DNA from: Hyphochytrium catenoides
Lineage: Eukaryota; Sar; Hyphochytriomycetes; Hyphochytriales; Hyphochytriaceae
Assembly (NCBI GenBank): GCA_900088475.1
Contig: FLMG01002424.1
Coordinates: 20,052 to 62,844 of the forward strand
DNA: 42,793 nt
Direction of reading: 5' to 3'
Shown one piece after another: positions 31,339 to 40,406 of this stretch (the first letter of the stretch is position 1; each line of letters begins with the position of its first letter). The translations under genes and the position numbers were made by a program. Below the pieces are notes generated by a model. It did no database searches. It was not told where the DNA came from and saw nothing but the letters and a program-made list of their open reading frames with translations.

Positions 31339-33192
31339 ATGGTACAGAAGATAGCAAGGGAGAATCTCTCTCTCTCTTCCCCTGACACATTTTCTGCCCT
31401 TCACATTCTCTTGGAGCCTCCTTCCCTCCCGTTGTCTCTCTCTTTCTCTGTCTGGAACGTGCTTTCTCTCTCCTTCATCCTCTGCTGCTTGTCTCTCTTG
31501 CTCGCCGTCGGCCGCCGCGCATACAGCCTGCATCTCTACCGCAAATCGCCTAACAATCCTCCGACATTCGATGGTCTCCAGCTCTTGGGCTTCGTGTACC
31601 GCGCCTGGAAAGAGAAAGGGCTCTCCCTCACTCAAATTCCAGAGATGAAAGAACTCTTCCACCAGCAGCTTGGTCCCGTCTACGCCGCGTTTCCTCCTAT
31701 CTTTCGCCTATTTGTCTCTTTCTCTGGCAGAGAAGAGCCTCTCCGTTACGAGATCTGTGACCCTGACATCGCCAAGTCCGTCGTGGCTGACAAGAAACTC
31801 TTTCTTCAGCAAAGGATCGCGCCGCACCAGCCGCGGCGGTTCAAGCCGCTCGCAGAGGGACTTCTTGGCCTTCCAATGGGAGATGTCTGGAGCCGCCATC
31901 GTCGTCTTCTCTCGCCTCTGTTCTCGGAGAAGTATTTACAGATCTATCATGAAGCAGTGAGCGAGAAGGCAGCCCAGCTTAGAGACTTGTGGACCCAGCT
32001 TTCCGCACTGAGAGGCGACAAACCAGGAGAGAGAAATGCGGAACAAGAGAGAAGAGGGAGTAAAGCAGAAGAGGGAGAAGTCGTGGAGATCAGCAGGGAT
32101 CTCACTCTCGTGACGCTGGATGTCATTGGCAGTGCAGGCTTCGGGGTTGAGTTCAGCTCTCTCTCTGACCCTCTCTCTCCTTATGCAGAGGCAGGAAAGT
32201 GGCTCTTTCACACTGCCATCCGCCTGAGTGTCTTTCCCACTTGGCTGCACTATTTGGAAAGAAGAGGAAAGCGAAAGTGCGATGAGGCTCTGTCTCTGTA
32301 TGAGAAGATGCTGGAGAGGGTCATTGAAGAAAACGCTGAAGAAAATGCTGCCCGACAAGAGCGAGAGAACTTCGTCTCTGTGTTGCTGAAGGCTCAGAAA
32401 GAGGTAGGAGAGAAAGATCCGCTGTCTGTGGAGGAAGTGAAGGCCGAGATGTTGACAATGCTCATCGCGGGACACGAAACAACCGCCAATACTCTATCAT
32501 GGTGTCTGTTTCTCCTTGCCAAGCACCCTGAGAAGCAACAGAAGCTGAGAGAGGAGATTCTTTCCGTACTTCCAGACAACAAGGATGAGGGAGAAGGGGA
32601 AGGAGAAACAGGAGAGAAAAAGGATGATGGCCCACCACTCCTTTCTTTCTCTCACCTCTCCCAACTTCCCTACGCCCGCGCCTGCTTCTATGAGGCGCTT
32701 CGAGTCTATCCCACGGTCCCAGGACTCAATAGAGTGGTGGCAGAAGACTGTGAAGTGCGAGGTGTCGCCTTCAAAAAGCATTCTTTCGCCCTCGTGAACT
32801 ACAACGTGTTGGCCAAGGATCCCGCAGTGTGGGACAATCCGTTAGAGTTCCTACCCGAGCGCTTCTTGAGAGACGAGGAGGATGAAGAAGGAGGAGCGAA
32901 GGCGCTAGGAGAAGGAGGAGAGCAGAGAAGAAAAGTAAAGGTTCTCTCCCCTGAAACGGCTTCAAAGGTTCCCTATGCTTTCCTTCCCTTTGGCGCGGGC
33001 CCTCGCTCCTGCATCGGTAAGCGGTTCGCGGTGAATGAAGGCCTGATGCTGCTCTGTACAGTCCTTAGAGATCTTGAATTCTCCCTTGTCGAGGGAGAGA
33101 AGGATCCTGAGCCGCACTTCTCCGTTACTGTCTCTCCTAAAGGTGGCATCAGGCTGAGAGTTAAAGAGAGGAGGAGGCAACCGGCAGTGTGA
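31339..33192 (+). CDS. Cytochrome P450 copy 3 (intronless)
   Basis: A single frame of 617 codons. Membrane anchor (LSFILCCLSLLLAVGRRAY) and LYRKSPNNPPTF, then C-helix WSRHRRLLSPLF, I-helix AGHETTANT with the acid-alcohol pair at about E380-T381, ExxR at E452-R455 (EALR), FLPERF, and heme loop FGAGPRSCIGKRFA with Cys about 558, which should ligate heme iron. An acidic loop (RDEEDEEGGAK) follows FLPERF, and a short Glu/Gly-rich loop precedes the K-helix where copy 2 has its large insertion. It is closer in overall plan to copy 2 (both intronless) than to copy 1. Expected to be ER-bound and reductase-dependent; substrate unknown. The first ATG in the frame is 31339; a later Met would remove part of the anchor. 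Confidence 0.93.
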   Translation: MVQKIARENLSLSSPDTFSALHILLEPPSLPLSLSFSVWNVLSLSFILCCLSLLLAVGRRAYSLHLYRKSPNNPPTFDGLQLLGFVYRAWKEKGLSLTQIPEMKELFHQQLGPVYAAFPPIFRLFVSFSGREEPLRYEICDPDIAKSVVADKKLFLQQRIAPHQPRRFKPLAEGLLGLPMGDVWSRHRRLLSPLFSEKYLQIYHEAVSEKAAQLRDLWTQLSALRGDKPGERNAEQERRGSKAEEGEVVEISRDLTLVTLDVIGSAGFGVEFSSLSDPLSPYAEAGKWLFHTAIRLSVFPTWLHYLERRGKRKCDEALSLYEKMLERVIEENAEENAARQERENFVSVLLKAQKEVGEKDPLSVEEVKAEMLTMLIAGHETTANTLSWCLFLLAKHPEKQQKLREEILSVLPDNKDEGEGEGETGEKKDDGPPLLSFSHLSQLPYARACFYEALRVYPTVPGLNRVVAEDCEVRGVAFKKHSFALVNYNVLAKDPAVWDNPLEFLPERFLRDEEDEEGGAKALGEGGEQRRKVKVLSPETASKVPYAFLPFGAGPRSCIGKRFAVNEGLMLLCTVLRDLEFSLVEGEKDPEPHFSVTVSPKGGIRLRVKERRRQPAV

Positions 33193-35045
33193 CTGAAATT
33201 GGTAACAAGGATGATGGAAGGTGCAGGAGTAGAACAAAGAAAGAGGGACAGAGAGAGACCCCGAACTATATATACTGCGGCGTGCTGGCGAAGGTAGGGA
33301 AGAAGAGAGATTAAGACAGCCATTTAGGATGATGAACGGCTCTCCATTGGGTTAAGAGAAGTAAGGGACAGGTGCTGCGAAGGTCTAGCCTTCTGTACAG
33401 CAACAAGGAAGTAAAGTTCGATTGCGTAATACTATAGAAGCTGCTCAAAAAGGCCTACTAGCCCAGCTGCTGCACAACAAAAAGAGGGGATGCAGATGGC
33501 AGCAGCGTTGGTCACTCGCTGTAAATCGAATTAGTAGAGAACCAGGAGAGAAGAAGAGGGGCGGATCTGGGATGGGATGAAGGGAGAAGAAGAAAAGAGG
33601 AGAGCCAGAGGGGCAGTAGCAACAAAAGCCAATACTCCTGTTTGATGCTGGGCAGGAGCTTCGAGCATGGCCAGTCGGTTATATTCGTCGCCTCTGCGGG
33701 TGACTAACAGGGAACGATGAGAAGCAGTTCTACTCTTTAGGGGATAGGCAGCGCGTGGCGGACAGTACTGTTCCAGCCCTCCTCAACACCAACTTCTCTC
33801 TTATTCTACTACTTTCTGACACGTGTGACATAAAGGCGGCCTGTCTCTCTTCCCGGCACCTGCACAAGATGTCTGCTAAGAGATGAACTGCAGCCTCCAG
33901 GCATCAGCCACTGAACTCGGCCCTGCCGCTTCTGTTCTTTAGTCATTCACAAAAGAGCGCGCCGGTACAACTACTCTTTGTGATGATTCCGTGGTGGAGA
34001 GTATCCCGTCAGTGTAGCTCTCCTTCAAATCTGTCCACGAGCGGAATCCTACAGACAGCGCGCGCCTGTTTGCTGCAGGGTTCATAGCGCAAAGCACCAA
34101 CCTTCGACCTAGACATAACGGCTGCCCCCTTCGCCCCGACGACGAATATTCCTATAGCACACTTCTCTATGTTCCTCTTCTTCTATCACTGAGCCTTTCA
34201 TGACCACGGGAGACAGTTACCTCTAGTTCCAAAGAGGGCATAGCAGCGACCCCGGCCACCACCACCTACTATTTTTGTCTATGCCTTATTCTGTTACCTA
34301 CTCCTTTTTCTTTTCCAGCGGCCTCCGAGAGCATGTCGTCGTCTTTGCTTCAATAGAGGACAACAGTTTAACGCGCTGCCAATAAGCAGGAATAGCAGCG
34401 GCGGCGTTCCTATTTGTTTGCTTATATTAACAGCCGACTACTAGTGAGCGGCCGCGCAACTAGGCTCCGCTTTTTCCCATGATAAATGATGAGGCAGCAA
34501 GGAGCAGAATGAGGAGCTGCGCCTCGCTGACTCCTCCGCCCCTCATCAATAAAGAATCTTCTTCGTTCAAGGTTAGCGCACATGTCCATAGAAAGAAGGA
34601 ACAAGGAGTTTCTACGAGCTATTTAGCAGCGACGAGGGAGGGAGGATTCCAAGACGAAGCACTGGGGAGAAGAAAGAGGACGAAGCAGAGAAAGAAGGAA
34701 AGAAAAGCCGCCAAGATGACAAAGATCTTCTTCACCTTCAGAGCTGAACCACGGTCACTTAGAATTTCTATGTCACACTCACCATTAGGGTAGGTGGTCC
34801 CTACAGGCAGTTGGTTCCCCGGAGGTCCAAAAGTGCAGGCGTTACAAGCGCATATTCCATCATCATCAAGTGCACTTCCTGTTCTCCTCTCTTCTTCTGC
34901 CTGTCTCCTCTCTCTCTCTGCCTCTGTCCTCGCACTCGAGCCTGGTGCATAAGCGGGCGCCTGTGCATGAAGATCTTTGTCCGGGATGATCGACGTGGTG
35001 GCTCTTTCTCTCCGCTCGTCCTCTCCCTACAGCCCTGAGAAAGAG
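33193..35045. other. Gene-poor region with no supported gene
   Basis: 1.85 kb of more even base composition with few CT/GA tracts. A + frame at 34479-34793 (ending MTKIFFTFRAEPRSLRISMS) and its continuation (RRSKSAGVTSAYSIIIKC) read somewhat like protein, but no start, donor or acceptor set makes a consistent gene. No RNA gene, mobile-element motif or long repeat was recognised. Confidence 0.4.
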
Positions 35046-35197
35046 CTAGCGCGAGAATGATAGCCGCACCACCGCGATCCTACGCAAGATCCTACTTCGT
35101 GTTCCTCCTGCCCAGGATCCTTGCAGCTGTGGCTTGAAAGAAGGCGGTGACTCTTCTTCTTCCTGTTCGCTATGCAACAATTGATCAGGATAGATCT
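35046..35197 (-). CDS. Possible terminal exon of an unrecognised minus gene
   Basis: After an acceptor ACCCTAG| (minus) a phase-1 frame reads IYPDQLLHSEQEEEESPPSF, then a basic C-terminus (RSRILRRIAVVRLSFSR) and stops at TAG 35046-35048. Its partner exons would lie in 35340-35810, but no single chain of joins is convincing. Confidence 0.25.
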
Positions 35198-35339
35198 CTA
35201 GGGTGGTGAAGTGGAGCGGCGAGGAAGTGAGGAGAAGAGCGTTTGTTGACCAACAAAACAGCATGGATGATGCACCACTGAAATTCAAAGGTTCTGATGA
35301 TACCCTTACATACGTGGTGGTGCAACCTCGAAGAAGGCT

Positions 35340-35810
35340 ATGAGAGAGCATAAGAAAGGTTCGTTCCGCCGCCCTTGCAGCTCAAGATAAACCCAGGATG
35401 ACTCAGAGTGAGGATAGAAAGGTGAAGAGTGAGGATAGAAAGGTGGAAAGCGAAGAACCAAGGAAGAAAGAGACTCGCTCACTTCTACGAGTATGAGAAA
35501 AGAAGGGGACCAAGCCTCCTCACTCCTCTGGCTTTTCACTCTGCGACGGCAGCTGCTGTTCGTTTGGACAACCGAGCGAACTAACCACGTAAGCCTCATT
35601 TAGTTCCTACTGTTCTCTCTGCAGGCAGGTCCTGCTTCTTTGCCAGTCTTCTTCACAAGCAGCCGTAGAAAGAAGATGACAGCCGTTTCGCGCACTGTCC
35701 CTTTCGCTCCCTCTTCTGCCAGCCACAGCGGTATACTTATGGGCTCTTTCAAGCCAGCCTCATAACTTAAAATTCCCCTCCGGATCAAAGTGCACTACTA
35801 TCGTCGCCAT
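35340..35810 (-). CDS. Possible 5' exons of a minus gene divergent from the dehydrogenase
   Basis: ATG 35810 gives MATIVVHFDPEGNFK, 54 bp from the start of the + strand dehydrogenase, and can be spliced (AA|GTTATG ... GGCAG|) into a frame reading SARNGCHLLSTAACEEDWQR. A separate ATG at 35599 opens MRLTWLVRSVVQTNSSCRRR, presequence-like. A 21-bp unit is repeated twice at about 35406-35446. The pieces are suggestive, but the gene model is not resolved. Confidence 0.22.
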
Positions 35811-35864
35811 CGGAAAAGACAAGAGAACTATATTTTGAGACATTAGCAGAAGAAGAGAAGCATC

Positions 35865-37121
35865 ATGTCTGTCGCCAACTATCTCGCAAACAAACTCGAA
35901 GACACACTGGGAAACAAACCTGTCAGCACCGGCAGCAGCCAGCCACGATGGTCAGAAACAGAGACCATGCACGCCCTCGTGTGGAAGGGCAAGGAGAAGG
36001 TTGACTACTGCACCGTTCCCAAGCCTCTCGTTTCTGCTCCGCAAGATGCCCTCATTCGCGTCACTGCTACCACCATCTGTGGCAGTGATCTCCACCTTTA
36101 CACAGCTGAAGCGCCCAACATGAGGGAAGGTGACATCCTGGGCCACGAAACGCTAGGAATCGTTGAGGACGTGGGCCCAGAAGTCAAGACTCTTCGCAAG
36201 GGTCAGCGTGTGGTGGTGGCATTTGGCATTACTTGCGGGCAGTGCGACTATTGCAAGCGGGGAGAGTTCACATGCTGCGACACCACGAACCCTAGCAAAG
36301 TAATGGAGACCCTTTATGGCCATCGTATCACCGGTGTCTTTGGCTATGGACATGTGACTGGCGGCTACCCGGGCGGCCAGGCGGAGTATCTGCGGGTGCC
36401 TTTTGCTGACAACAATTGTCTGCCTCTTCCTGATGAGATCCCTGATGAGAAGGCGCTGTTCATTTCTGACATTGCTTGTACGTCTCTCCATGCCTGCCAG
36501 CTGGGAGAAGTGAGGGAGGGCTGCAGTGTCGCTATCTGGGGCCTTGGGCCAGTGGGGCTCCTCGCTCTTGAGTGGGCCAAGGTGCTCGGTGCTAAGAAGA
36601 TTATTGGTATTGACGTGGTTCCTGAGCGTCTGCAATTAGCCAAGGAGAAGCTGGATGTTGAGGTCATCAACGCGAAGGAGGTCTCAGATGTCGTAAAGAC
36701 CATCTTCGAGCTTTGCCCAGGTGGCGTAGATGTGGCTATTGACTGCGCCGGTTTCCGTTACGCGACCACCTGGCTGCACACCATTCAGCGTGCACTGATG
36801 CTGGAGACAGACTCTCCTGATATCCTTTCTCAGTGCATCTATGCAGTAAGGAAGAGCGGCAACGTGTCCATCATTGGTGACTACTTTGGCTTTGCCAACC
36901 AGTTCCCTATCGGTGCCATGATGGAGAAGCATCTGACTGTTCGCGGTGGCCAGTGCTTCGTCCAGGGAATGTGGAAGTATGTGCTGGAGATGATACTCAA
37001 GAACAAGTTTGACCCTACGATCGCGGTCAACTACCATGGACGGCTCTCTGAGGGTCCAGAGCTGTACAAGAAGTTCCATCTGAAGGAAGAAGGCATTGTC
37101 AAGGTCTTCCTGCGCCCTTAA
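35865..37121 (+). CDS. Zinc-dependent alcohol dehydrogenase, formaldehyde/threonine-dehydrogenase-like (MDR)
   Basis: An intronless 418-aa medium-chain dehydrogenase. Catalytic zinc ligands fit C72 (ICGSDLH) and H94-E95 (GHETLG), with D202 a possible further ligand. The structural zinc site is C124-x2-C127-x2-C130-x7-C138 (CGQCDYCKRGEFTCC). The Rossmann fold shows GLGPVG at 226-231 and an acidic D250 at the end of the second strand, which favours NAD over NADP. The GYPGGQAEYLRVPFAD stretch is typical of the glutathione-independent formaldehyde dehydrogenase-like branch. It should oxidise an alcohol or aldehyde, or interconvert it, in the cytosol; no presequence is seen. About 30 extra N-terminal residues precede the core. 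Codons are balanced and CT tracts absent, unlike the P450s, so a different origin or higher expression is possible. Antisense frames are shadows. Confidence 0.93.
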   Translation: MSVANYLANKLEDTLGNKPVSTGSSQPRWSETETMHALVWKGKEKVDYCTVPKPLVSAPQDALIRVTATTICGSDLHLYTAEAPNMREGDILGHETLGIVEDVGPEVKTLRKGQRVVVAFGITCGQCDYCKRGEFTCCDTTNPSKVMETLYGHRITGVFGYGHVTGGYPGGQAEYLRVPFADNNCLPLPDEIPDEKALFISDIACTSLHACQLGEVREGCSVAIWGLGPVGLLALEWAKVLGAKKIIGIDVVPERLQLAKEKLDVEVINAKEVSDVVKTIFELCPGGVDVAIDCAGFRYATTWLHTIQRALMLETDSPDILSQCIYAVRKSGNVSIIGDYFGFANQFPIGAMMEKHLTVRGGQCFVQGMWKYVLEMILKNKFDPTIAVNYHGRLSEGPELYKKFHLKEEGIVKVFLRP

Positions 37122-37284
37122 AGACGACTAATCGAAGCATGGTACTGGCTTTAATTTTGCTGCTGACCAGTGCGGCGTAGGGTGGGGTATGGAAGCAGAG
37201 TCGGCCAATTTTGCTATAGAATACTGATAAATGAATAAGAAGTGATTGCGTTGTAAGATCAGGCACTGCCTTAAGATATATGGA

Positions 37285-38370
37285 GGAGGACGAAACGCTC
37301 CTAAGCAGGTCCTTGTCATCGAGCACTACTACCTGGTGGGCGAGCTTGCATACTTTTGTCTCTGGTCTTCTACGATCCCAAAGGCAGCTTCTGGGAGTTA
37401 TTCTTATGCTGACAGCAGATGCTATGCCCCCATGCACTGGCATAGCCTTTGTCCAAGCCGTAATGCTCTAGGTTCCGCACAAGAAGTACGGGTGGTATGT
37501 TGTCACCTACGGCTTCCCTGCACTATTTGTTGCTTGTCATCCGTCACGGAGAGGGCCCTGGCGCTACTCTGTGCAAACTACTGCCGCTGTGGTTGTAGGG
37601 AAAGAAGTATGTCACTGCGGACATTATAAGATGAACCTCATCTATGGCCAACTGCAAGTGCTTGGAAGTGCGGTGGTGGGCAAGGACATGCTGAAGAGCT
37701 TGATCTTTCTACCCTGGCGTCGTGTCTGGGCTACGGCTTGGCTCTACATGTAAGTGCCATATTCAAGGCATTGGGTCGAGCACAATGTCCTTTCAAAGGT
37801 TTTCATATTTGGGCGCAGCACCAAAGCCTGGCACGGCCAGATTATGTCAGCGGCTCTCCGGATCCACCGACAACTATTTATCGAAAGACTGATATTGTGA
37901 CTTCTGGAACTACATGGTAACAACAGCTGGCGATCCGCTCCGCTCCTCCTGGTCGACAGCACCGCGCGATCTATCCGACCGCTCCACGGCTGCGGACCCT
38001 GAATAGTTTTGGAAGAGATTGGTTGCTAGCATGACAACAGCGACTTATTGTGCTGTGGGCGCCCTAGCGGGCACCCTCGTCTTCCGCGACATCTACTTCG
38101 CTAAGATTTGGCCAGGATCATACAATCAGCCCTTTCTATCGTACTGGCGGATGCTACAGATAACAAACTTGACTATCTGTGGTCTGTGCTGGCAATACTG
38201 TCTTGTCGCTGTTTGTCACCCCTGTTCATGCGGTGGGGATAGAAACGGGAGTTGCTGCTCAAGGTAGCGTCAATTGTCTAGATGCTCAATCAATGGACAG
38301 TACTTTTAATCGTGGCTGTTATTGAACGTCCTTAACGCTGGTGGACCGGACAGAAATGCGCAGTTTAGGG
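37285..38370 (+). pseudogene. Decayed copy of the polytopic membrane protein at 40407-42032
   Basis: The DNA can be followed by eye against about 40890-42005 of the intact gene, in the same order and over nearly the same length. Shared blocks include TCTTATGCTGAC-GCAGATGC near 37405 and 41010, TATGGCCAACTGCA-type sequence near 37645 and 41246, GTGGTGGGCAAGGA near 37673 and 41275, and ATCTACTTCGCTAA near 38090 and 41708. The frame is broken by indels and stops, for example TAG within the CCGTAATGCTCTAGG stretch near 37470, and the copy of the GITERALALL region is altered. The 5' part of the gene, including the first membrane spans, is missing. It starts about 160 bp after the dehydrogenase stop. 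A relic of a tandem duplication. Confidence 0.85.
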
Positions 38371-38700
38371 TGTGCCAGTTCATCTCTAAACTTACTGCCC
38401 TTCGGAGCACTAACATCTCACCGGCGGCAGACGTCTTGGGAGAGGAGCCAGTGGAAGGTCTCTAGTTATGAAAACATAATAACATATTTGCGGCACCGTC
38501 ATCGGTCCACCGGCGCTGCTTACATATACCTTCGTGAAGTGTTACCTCTGCTTGTTGATAACAGGCCAAAAAGAACTCCTCTGTCGGGGAGTGTCGACTC
38601 GCCTCTGGCATCCCTAAAAAAGCCGTCTAATTGGAGGCGCGACGGCACTGCGTTCAGTTTTCGTTCCTCTTTTATTGCTGATGCCATTACCTCTGGCTTC

Positions 38701-38836
38701 GTGACTGGTTGCATTTTATGACGTGCGTCGTATTATCGCTCTCCGTCAGCATTGCACCAGCAGCTATCGTGACTGGTTGCATTTTATGACGTGCGTCGTA
38801 TTATCGCTCTCCGTCAGCATTGCACCAGCAGCTACA
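38701..38836. repeat. 68-bp direct tandem duplication
   Basis: The unit starting GTGACTGGTTGCATTTTATG at 38701 is repeated at 38769. The copies match throughout as read, to the last few bases (CAGCTATC versus CAGCTACA). Confidence 0.95.
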
Positions 38837-38954
38837 TTTATGCTAAAAGAAAGCAGAACCTTGTGTACAACGTCATGTTCCGCGCTTTGTCTCCCTATCC
38901 GTTGTTACTATCCATGTTGCCCACCTCAAGTCCAACAGTCCGCCCGTTCTCTCC

Positions 38955-38956
<2 letters not shown>

Positions 38957-38995
<39 letters not shown>

Positions 38996-39006
38996 TCTCT
39001 CTCTGG

Positions 39007-39037
<31 letters not shown>

Positions 39038-39075
39038 ACTCTCTCTCTCTCTCTCCTCTTTCTCTCTCTCTCTCC
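38957..39075. repeat. (CT)n with embedded (GTCT)n
   Basis: About 18 CT units, then a GTCT run at about 39008-39028, then more CT. All + frames stay open through it and give spurious Ser/Leu-rich ORFs. Confidence 0.93.
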
Positions 39076-40145
39076 CCGAACCTCTCATGCTCCCTTGCTC
39101 CCTTGGCTCTTGAGCGTATACAGTTTATCATCTTTCTATTGTCGGGTGCTGTATGATGGATGTGGACCCTCAGTTGAGGGTACATTGAGGTGAATCCGTC
39201 TCTTTGGTCACTATTTGCCCTGCCCATACAGGAGACAGTGGTTGCGGAGAAACCGGATCATCAGCCATCTGGTAGGCCAGGCCCTTCATGCGTGTTCGCA
39301 TTCTATCTTCCGACCATCTTCTCCATTCTCTCTTGGTGCACTGCGTTATTGCAAAAGCCGTCTTTCTTCCATAGTCCCAGCCGAGGTCCAGAAGGGCGGA
39401 GCTCTGTTGGCCACCACCATCGAAGGATGGGCTACAAGCTTCTACACGGGGAATTCAGCTCTTCCGTACTTGCCTCCGACAGCTGTTTTGAGTGTGTCTT
39501 TCTTTCTTCACAATACGCGCAACACGGAGCTTCTCCAGCGGCCAACAACAAGAAGAACGAGGAGAGATTGATCTTTGTAACGCCCGGGCCCCACACGACC
39601 CCCTGTAGCCGGTCATTGTACTGTTTGCAGGTCCTCCTGGTCCTCCTGCTGATCGCTGCAGCAGCAGTGCTCCATGATGCCCGCCCTTCGATCGCCTTGC
39701 TCTCTGGCTTGGGCTGAGGTTGCTTTGCTGTCTTTATATATTTCCAGCCCGTATCAGCGGGCCAGCGCTAACTTGCCCCCATCTTCAGAAGGACTGACCT
39801 CCACCAGGTGACTCTCCTCTCCATCATCCCAATTGCTGATCGCTCGACAACTAAGGAATTCTCAACCTACCAGCTCCTGTTGGTCTTCTATAGCACCTCC
39901 TTATCATCATCATAGTAAGGGTGCTGCGGCAGGCAATTAAATGTGATGCTGCTCTCCTCCTGCCGTATGCAGCGTCAACCAAAAGCAAGGAGAAGCGGGA
40001 AAAGAGAGACTCTGGAGGAGGAGAATGATAGGGCAACGTAGATTCCCTCGTTGTGGCTAAGCTCTTCTTCTGCTTGAGGTGGTGACGCCAGCCGCCCTCG
40101 CGATACTTCATACACGACAGGCCTTTCAACAACTGTTATGTCAGA

Positions 40146-40202
40146 AGAAGAGAAAGGCAATAAGCATCACAGCAGAAGAGAAAAGACAATAAGCATCACA
40201 GC
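40146..40202. repeat. Two-copy 28/29-bp tandem repeat
   Basis: The unit AGAAGAGAAAGGCAATAAGC plus CATCACAGC-type end occurs at 40146-40173 and again, with small changes, at 40174-40202, about 200 bp upstream of the membrane-protein gene. Confidence 0.85.
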
Positions 40203-40406
40203 AGAAACCCCATCGAAAACGCATGACGGACAAACCACCAGTCTCGCGCGCTGTAAACGTTCCCAGTACCTGAAGAGTGCAAACAAACCATATGCGCATA
40301 GCAAGCCAGCACAGCTGGGAGTGGCCCTCGTGCTATGGTAAATAGAGAAGGCTGTACAACGAAACGTTAAGGGTTGCCTAGCAGTAGTAGCCTGGCAACA
40401 AGTAGA

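Larger units (their letters stand above)
38371..40406. other. Spacer between the decayed and intact membrane-protein copies
   Basis: No gene supported. It contains the 68-bp tandem duplication and the CT/GTCT tract listed separately. A + frame at 39190-39717 (and an overlapping one at 39215-39571, reading GALLATTIEGWATSFYTGNS) has some hydrophobic, protein-like stretches and could be another decayed fragment, but no family motif or splice set was found. Confidence 0.35.

Noticed and set aside
31936-33323. Several antisense frames over P450 copy 3
   Set aside because: Shadows of a well-supported P450 gene; the same pattern is seen antisense to copy 2.
38701-38836. CRISPR-like array or LTR pair
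   Set aside because: Only two directly adjacent copies with no spacers, no associated genes and no retroelement between them; a simple tandem duplication.
38723-39193. 156-codon + frame rich in Ser and Leu
   Set aside because: It spans the 68-bp duplication and the CT/GTCT tract; it has no start context or motif.
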